Below, piece after piece: positions 8,985 to 14,402 of a stretch of DNA of 14,402 nt. The first letter of the stretch is position 1. The number at the start of each line of letters is the position of its first letter. Below the pieces are notes generated by a model. That model saw nothing but the letters and a program-made list of their open reading frames with translations, did no database searches and had not been told where the DNA came from. A program made the position numbers and the translations under genes. Source of the stretch: Ectocarpus siliculosus (taxonomy: Eukaryota; Sar; Phaeophyceae; Ectocarpales; Ectocarpaceae); NCBI GenBank assembly GCA_000310025.1, contig FN649738.1, positions 1,781,361 to 1,795,762 of the forward strand. The letters run 5' to 3'.

Positions 8985-11900
8985 CGTGTACGACACGTCA
9001 TCATCCATCTCCTCTGATTCCTTCGTCTGCCCAACGTCGGTCTCCTCAGCCGTAAAAGCTGACGCGGAGGCGGAGGTCGAGCCCAAACACCAAAGGAACA
9101 ACATTAACAAGAACTCACGTTAATTGTTGTTGCGTAGGGTCGGTCAGCGAAAAATACAACTTCACTGGGGTATTACTTACACCACCAAGGTCACCGTGAT
9201 GGACCATTTCGAACCCGATGCCTCCCCCCTGCAACTGATTGTGGCGGCTGAAGACAACTATCGCGATTTTTAGCAAACACGCATCATTCTGAGCTATGTA
9301 GGACAGTTAAAAGGTTCAATCCTGCTCGTCTCACCTTGAGTCGGCGACTTCGCCGGGGATGCATGCGCACCGCCTCTTTCTGTCCGCAATGGGCTGCGGC
9401 TCTGGTCAGGACGGGTTCCCGTCTTCTCTCTACTGCTGCCGCCAGCGCTGCGGGCAGTCCTTGGGGTGGCCGTTTCGCGCGGGGAACGTTCTGAAGCGGT
9501 GTGTGCACCATAGCCGGGTGGAAAAGGGAGACAGACACAAGAACAAGATCCTTTGTCTGAGCAACAAAATGATTTGTTCATCCTATTGGGTGTAACGGCT
9601 GATTTAATACACGTAGGTGGCCGTTGGGATCGCCACGATCTTATAGAAAGAACATGAGCTGACCATGCTAGGGTACGGGCAGGTGCGACACTGCTACCAA
9701 CAGCTATGTGAGGCGCTACAAAGCCAACCTACCGGGTTCGCCTCGACGAGGAGTGGTCCGGGTCCGAGTTGCGCTGGAAGCTCGGCGGCTTGTCTTACCA
9801 CCCGAATGCCGAAACGCTTCGTGATACTCGTCCAGCTGCTTCGGTCTGAGCCCCGTTAGGTACGGTTCAATCTGTAACAGATGTATGCAATTACAGTAGG
9901 CATGGACAGGAGGCGACGGGTGTTGGCAAAAGGATGCCGTGGGAAACCCTTCCCATTGGTGCACGCGACAAGATCGCTGCACGCATACGGGAGCATCGGT
10001 GTGCGAGATACCACGCCCACATAAGATGCGTCAAGGTGGTATTGGTCCAACAGCAGCGCGTGGTTACCCATATACCCGTTACCGCCGTCCGCCGAGAGTG
10101 AAGCGGCAGCACAACGGCCCATCTGACAGTCGCTTCTGACCAGCATGGTTTTAGGAGCAACCCGGAGAACGAAACCAACCCCCCAATCCCCAAGTTCTTC
10201 AACAGACAAAAAAAACAACCCCTGTGTGAAACGAAACCGTAAGATCTCGAGTGTTACAATATAAGTGCAAGCAAGTGTCTCACTTCTTCTCCAACGAGGC
10301 CGTGTAGCGCCACCGTCAATTCTCTCGCTGCGTCTCGCACGTCGCCGTTGCTGTGCGCGAACCCGTTGCAAGACTATTCGCACCCATGCACGGCATCGAT
10401 GGGCAACAAAAACATAGTAGTCCATTGGTGAGAGTTGGTACAGAAGGAAGCAAGTTAAGGCGGATACAAGTGCTCAACGGGAGAATCTACCACACCTGGA
10501 ATCGAGTGGAATGTAATTGCAGCGGTCGGTCTCGATGAACGAACAGCACCGCTACCCAGTCGGTCGTGTGACGCACCCGAGAGAGCAACCGTGTCTTGTC
10601 CCCACTGACCTGAATGAAGCTCATGATACCGTCAGCCGTCAAGCCGCCGCCCTCGAGACCAAACTCGCTGACCAGCTTCCTCAATAGAACCAGTCTAGCC
10701 GTGATTGGTCTCCATGCTGACAGTTGTTTCTTCACCAGCGGCTTGAGGGCTACATGGCTGAGGGAAAAAAAGGTGTCACGAAGAAGAATTAGCTATTACT
10801 GGTATACTTTAATTTGTAGACAACTGCACTACGAGGTTCGCATACTTTGTATACTGTACGACGTGCATCTCAACTGGGCTGCAAGACAGAAATCCTAATA
10901 TTAATGCTTGGACTGACGCTTGGATTGCACCTTGCAAGTGTACATAAATGTGTTCGCGTTGTTTTCGGTGAATTCAAGTGTATCAAAACAAAAACTTTGG
11001 TCGCCACCAACTTCGTGACCTACCTACCTCTGACAAAAACGACCGCCGGAGACAGCCAAAAGGAAAATACTACTATAACTACGTACCTCACGAACACCGG
11101 TCCAGCCGTGCGGCAGCGGGCCACAGCTACGAGGCCATTCATCGCCCCGTCTCGAAGGCGCGCTTGCCCATCCCCTTGCTTCTTAAGGAGCGTAGCGACG
11201 GTTGGTTCCAGCGCGGCCACGACATGGTTGTGCCGCGCTTCCTTGCAGGCCCCTATTGATACCAGGACTGCCTCCAGAAGGTCCAGAGTAGTGAGGAATA
11301 CCTTGAACAGTTCGAGGTTTCGGTGTATGCAACAGCAACAGAGAGGGGGCTCAAAAGAGGAAAGAGGTATTGCTGTAGTCCGGGCTGCCTGCTTTCAAAT
11401 CAACAAGCGTGCACGTGCGTTGACGACAGTAGTTGAACTCGTCTGCATTTTTGCATTTCAGGAACTTTTGGAGGAATTGCGGAAGTTGCCGACCGCGGCA
11501 GCGATTTTCGGCATCCAGACCGCAGGTGTTGGCGATCATATACTAAGCAGAAGGTGTGGAGATCCACTTTCACCTGCGCAATTTTGTCCTCAAACCCCAC
11601 ACGAAGGATCTGACATATCTCAGTCAGAGCGGAGTTGATACCCGGGTCTTCTTCAAGAGCAGGCAGGATAAGCTTTATCTGCTCGACGACAGTGGACACG
11701 GAAGATAAAAGCGGGGGGAAAGTCACAATCCAATCATGGTCATGAGGGCCACGCCTGACACAACACGCTTGCACCACTGCGAGCAATCACTCTGAACCTT
11801 GGGGCCAGTGCGATAAGGCGGTACTCTTCAGCATGGGGCAGCGGAGGTAGTAATCTTGGGGCTTTAGGGGTGTGCAACGTCTGTTGAACAAAGCAACACG

Positions 11901-13934
11901 CTTCCTTTCATCCTGGGCACAGAAGAGCATATGCAGTCACTCAGTCCCGTTTAACAAGTCCAAAGCAAATATTGGATGTCATCTGGGGTGATGCATAGTG
12001 CCAACGGCAATTCTCCTTCCTAGAGCGCAATACAGAAAATGCCGAAATATATACCTGCAGTAACAACTTGACGGTTTTCGATTATTCACATGTCGAACGG
12101 GGGCGGCCAACGGGTCAGCAGAACTCAAGACTAAAAGCGCAGTACATACCTTCAAGACTGCAGCCTCCCGAAGAGACCACGTCTTGCTGTACAGACATCG
12201 CGTCAGATAGTCTCCCAAGAGGTTATTCAGTCCTTGGACCTGCCACGAGAGAAAAGAGACAGAACACCTTGTTTACCTCGTGTCTCGTAGCAACGACTAC
12301 TCAGACCACGCCCAGCACCATGCATTAAATCAACTTGTGACCAGCATGTCAGCTCGCTACGGCGAGCGCGTTGGGACAACGGTGCAGCCAAAAACCCCAA
12401 CCCCAAGGACCGCCTTGTACCAAATTTGGTCCACAAGCAAGGAGATCACTCACTTCCGAGAGATCCACCTTGGCGCTCAAGGGCTCCGGTTCCGCCAGAT
12501 CCTCAAGATCAAGATCAGGTACCCCCTCCAAGGGGTGTGCTCCAGGAGGGTACCTTCCTTCCTCTGCATCTTCGCCATCTCTGACCTCCCAGCCCTCGTT
12601 CTCTGGGTGGGCTGGGCCATCGCCAGCAAGGATGGGCATCGTTTTCAGCTAGTTGACGAAAATGGAACTCCAGCACCGGGGACCAAGCAAGGCCCATGCC
12701 AACACACAGAGAGATGCACCCAGGAAATCAGTTTCTCTGCTGGACGACACAAGCGACTTCGATCTTCGCAATTCTCACCTGAATGGTTTGCTCAAGGCGG
12801 ACATCAGTCCCACTTGGAAACACACAACCAAGTCGGGACATGATAGGGGTGAAAACGACACGGGGTGGAAAGAAAGAACGCAAAGCTCCCTCTCACAAAG
12901 GCCACACGTGCGCTTGTTTCCTCACGTGATCCATGCGCCCTGCGCCCTTCACCCGAGTGGAGAATCCGCGGTGGCGCCTTCGGTGGCGAGCCCTGCAAGG
13001 CATCCGTGCCGCCGTACCCACTACCACCACCATATCGCTCGTCCGGGCTAGCACCGGCACGTCCTTGGCCGTGCTCGCGCGCAACGATAGGTCGCTCGTC
13101 CACCGGAAGCTGGTTCGGGCTAGCTGTTAGACACGTGGAAATCCGTTGCAGTGTGAGGGCCGACTCAGGTCGAGCAACTATAGGTAGAACGTGGACAGAA
13201 CCACGCTTTGCAGCTGTCCGTTTCATTGGGTGCGCGGTTGCCGGATTCCATCTCTTGCTGGAAGGCCAACTCCTAGGTCACGTCAAGAACCGATGCCTTT
13301 CGACGTTATTCAAAATGGGTCGTGAGTAAGACTCTGGACCTTCAAAGTTGGACCTAAGCAGAAAAAGACGGAAGTTAAGTGAGCTACAAGTACCGTGTCT
13401 CACCCGGAGAGTCTCCTCCTTCCCTGCCAGGGCCTGCGTTGTAACCCGGTGCAATCCTGTCTTCGCCCTCCAAGTCCTGGACGAAATTTTTCATGCCCAA
13501 GACCAAACATCTCAGGCAATAAACCACACAGGTATGAAATGGACTTGCTCGTTCATGGTACCAACATCGCCCAACACCACAATGGAGATCCTTCGTCAAC
13601 CTCGACAGACATCTCTACGGAGAATAAACAACTCGATGCCACATATGTCAATCCTACCGCAAGGAGGAAAAGACATATCACTCCTCTAAAAAAATACAGG
13701 AAGGTCCTCTCTAGATCGAAAACAAGGTAGCAAGCACTTGCAAACACAGAGGTGCCTGCTCGAACATCCTCGTATTCACACTAATCTTTCAGGCTCCCAA
13801 AAAAAAAAGACGTAAGAATTTTCCAGCAACAAAGCTGGTGAGAACAGTACCTGAACGCCTGCTTCTTCCAACTTTGTGCGGAGCTCCGGGTTGGGGTGCG
13901 CGGCGATCTGCAACCGGAGGGAATCCGCTTCCAC
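7307..13934 (-). CDS. CEP104: CEP104 (FAP256) orthologue: ciliary-tip TOG and zinc-finger protein, 5' end beyond the window
   Basis: Visible exons (minus strand): 13934-13851, 13476-13404, 13123-12897, 12648-12454, 12239-12150, 11678-11574, 11301-11087, 10757-10610, 10373-10284, 9871-9733, 9490-9335, 9058-8880, 7838-7688, 7422-7307. They sum to 1968 nt: 655 residues plus the TAG at 7309-7307. CEP104 binds tubulin through its TOG domain, tracks microtubule plus ends with EB1, and is needed at the tip of cilia; the Chlamydomonas/Tetrahymena name is FAP256. Order here: end of the coiled-coil region (HPNPELRTKLEEAGVQ), a linker with LPVDERPI (vertebrate orthologues have LPYDERP), EPEPLSAK (vertebrate EPEPLTEK), TOG array, Ser/Arg linker, zinc-finger block. 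The vertebrate protein is about 925 residues, so the jelly-roll domain and most of the coiled coil should lie to the right of 14402. Less certain: the donor of the third exon (12897 chosen for phase; 12926 is an alternative) and the acceptor at 11678 or 11681. The vertebrate tail after the fourth finger is absent. Confidence 0.93.
7839..8879 (-). other. Large CEP104 intron (1041 nt) inside zinc finger 2
   Basis: It begins CAG|GTGCGT and ends GGTAG|, with phase 0 on both sides, and the residues on either side join exactly as in vertebrate CEP104 (CGQ|VIEISS against CKQVVEISS), so no exon is missing. Only short, unrecognisable frames lie inside. It contains a small inverted arrangement of AGGTAGG and CCTACCT near 8608-8630 and a sequence near 8577-8588 that looks like a tRNA A box but has no matching T arm. 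I see no mobile element in it. Confidence 0.8.
9812..12492 (-). other. CEP104: CEP104 TOG domain, seven exons
   Basis: HEAT-like helical repeats run over exons 12648-12454 (C-terminal end) to 9871-9733. Landmarks: LLGDYLTRCLYSKTWSLREA (vertebrate: KTWSYREDAL), then FEDKIAQ|VFLTTLDLLEAV across a phase-0 intron, LEPTVATLLKKQGDGQARLR (vertebrate: ERTIPVLLTRTGDSSARLR), LKPLVKKQ and ITARLVLLRKLVSEFGLEGG, LTADGIMSFIQ (vertebrate: FTIDNVMKF), AHSNGDVRDAARE (vertebrate: EHRVYEVRETAVR), and IEPYLTGLRPKQLDEYHEAF. The order and spacing match the family throughout, which also supports the splice junctions. In the family this domain binds tubulin dimers. Confidence 0.92.
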
Positions 13935-13993
13935 CTAGTGAAGCACAAACAAACCAATTATTGCCAGTGAGAAATCGTGATGGAACAAGAGAA

Positions 13994-14004
13994 CCCCCCC
14001 CCCC
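13994..14004 (+). repeat. Poly-C tract (C11) on the left side of the LINE fragment
   Basis: Eleven C followed by TTT. It sits 9 bases before the open part of the LINE fragment and mirrors the longer C tract on the other side. Length is prone to error in sequencing and replication. Confidence 0.9.
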
Positions 14005-14013
14005 TTTAGGTAA

Positions 14014-14379
14014 CCTAGACACACATGTCCATGTGGCAAATCGGAGGAGAGTAGACCCCACATAGTTGGGGAGTGTGAGTTGTACAGGAAGGAAAGAGAG
14101 GATCTCGAGGAGGAAATGAGACAGAGAGGGTTTGACATGGACAAGTTTGGTAAATTAGACAACAGCGAAAAAACGATCGCGATAATTGGGGATAGATGGT
14201 GGGCACAAGAGGCCCTAGAGGACGGGGATAAGATGTGCAAGAAATTTTTATGGAGTTTGTGGCAGAAACGTAAAGAGCTCCCAAATGTTGGTGGTGTCTC
14301 TAGTAGGGGTAGGAACGGTGCTCCGTCTCGAAAGGGACGCGTGGTCAATGGTCAAATGACTACGGCAAGCAACAAATGA
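14014..14379 (+). mobile_element. 3' end of a non-LTR (LINE-type) retrotransposon, 5'-truncated
   Basis: An open frame of 121 codons ends at the TGA 14377-14379; a TAA directly upstream (14011-14013) marks the break. It begins with a C-x-C-x9-H-x4-C motif (CPCGKSEESRPHIVGECELY, Cys at 14026, 14032 and 14068), the zinc motif at the C-terminus of many LINE ORF2 proteins, where it follows the reverse transcriptase and is followed by a helix of the type YxxxRxxL (here YRKEREDL). The rest (DKFGKLDNSEKTIAIIGDRW, then a basic NGAPSRKG tail) looks like the end of such a protein. No reverse transcriptase core is present, so this is a dead fragment. It is antisense to CEP104 and lies just upstream of its first visible exon, so probably in an intron. 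Confidence 0.72.
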
Positions 14380-14384
14380 GTACG

Positions 14385-14399
14385 CCCCCCCCCCCCCCC
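14385..14399 (+). repeat. Poly-C tract (C15) after the LINE stop codon
   Basis: Fifteen C followed by TTC, starting 6 bases after the TGA of the LINE fragment. It may be the element's own 3' tail or a pre-existing simple repeat used as the insertion site. Confidence 0.9.
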
Positions 14400-14402
14400 T
14401 TC

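Noticed and set aside
12779-12812. Possible 34-nt CEP104 microexon (GTDVRLEQTIQ) with AG before and GTGAGA after
   Set aside because: It needs a phase-2 donor in the preceding exon, and I find none; direct joining of 12897 to 12648 keeps phase.
13935-14348. Long minus-strand open frame over the LINE fragment
   Set aside because: It is a shadow of the plus-strand LINE coding sequence, which has the zinc motif; the antisense peptide resembles nothing and lacks CEP104 features.

Overview
The window is nuclear DNA from an intron-rich eukaryote. It holds two split protein-coding genes, both on the minus strand and arranged head to tail. I rebuilt both by matching GT..AG junctions, reading phase and family alignment; no single open frame shows either protein. 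The right-hand gene is an orthologue of CEP104 (FAP256), a protein of the ciliary tip and microtubule plus end, so the host makes cilia or flagella. With short coding exons (about 70-500 nt), introns of about 140-500 nt (one of 1041), GC-rich exons and a LINE remnant, a flagellated alga or protist fits. A brown-alga-like stramenopile is my favoured guess, but the sequence does not prove it.

Layout from right to left, which is the direction of transcription. Positions 14014-14379 hold the 3' end of a non-LTR retrotransposon on the plus strand, flanked by poly-C tracts and lying upstream of the first visible CEP104 exon. Positions 13934-7307 carry 14 visible CEP104 exons: end of the coiled-coil region, linker, TOG array, Ser/Arg-rich linker and a four-unit C-terminal zinc-finger block, ending at a TAG. 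The jelly-roll N-terminus lies beyond the right edge. Positions 7306-5675 are intergenic/UTR sequence with no gene that I can support. Positions 5674-1 carry 14 exons of a second gene, which runs off the left edge.

The second gene is the most interesting item. It starts with a complete F-BAR (FCH/EFC) membrane-curvature domain, continues through a Ser/Met/Pro-rich linker, and then encodes a second, more diverged F-BAR domain. The two halves share intron phases (0, 2, 0, 0) at matching places and similar landmarks (W then H 14-15 residues later, a Y/H before a phase-2 intron, an insertion before the last long helix, an exon starting Leu-Leu). This points to an internal duplication. I know of no characterised protein with this tandem F-BAR layout.

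The two genes are not an operon. CEP104 acts on microtubules at the ciliary tip and F-BAR proteins act at curved membranes; any functional link between these neighbours is speculation.
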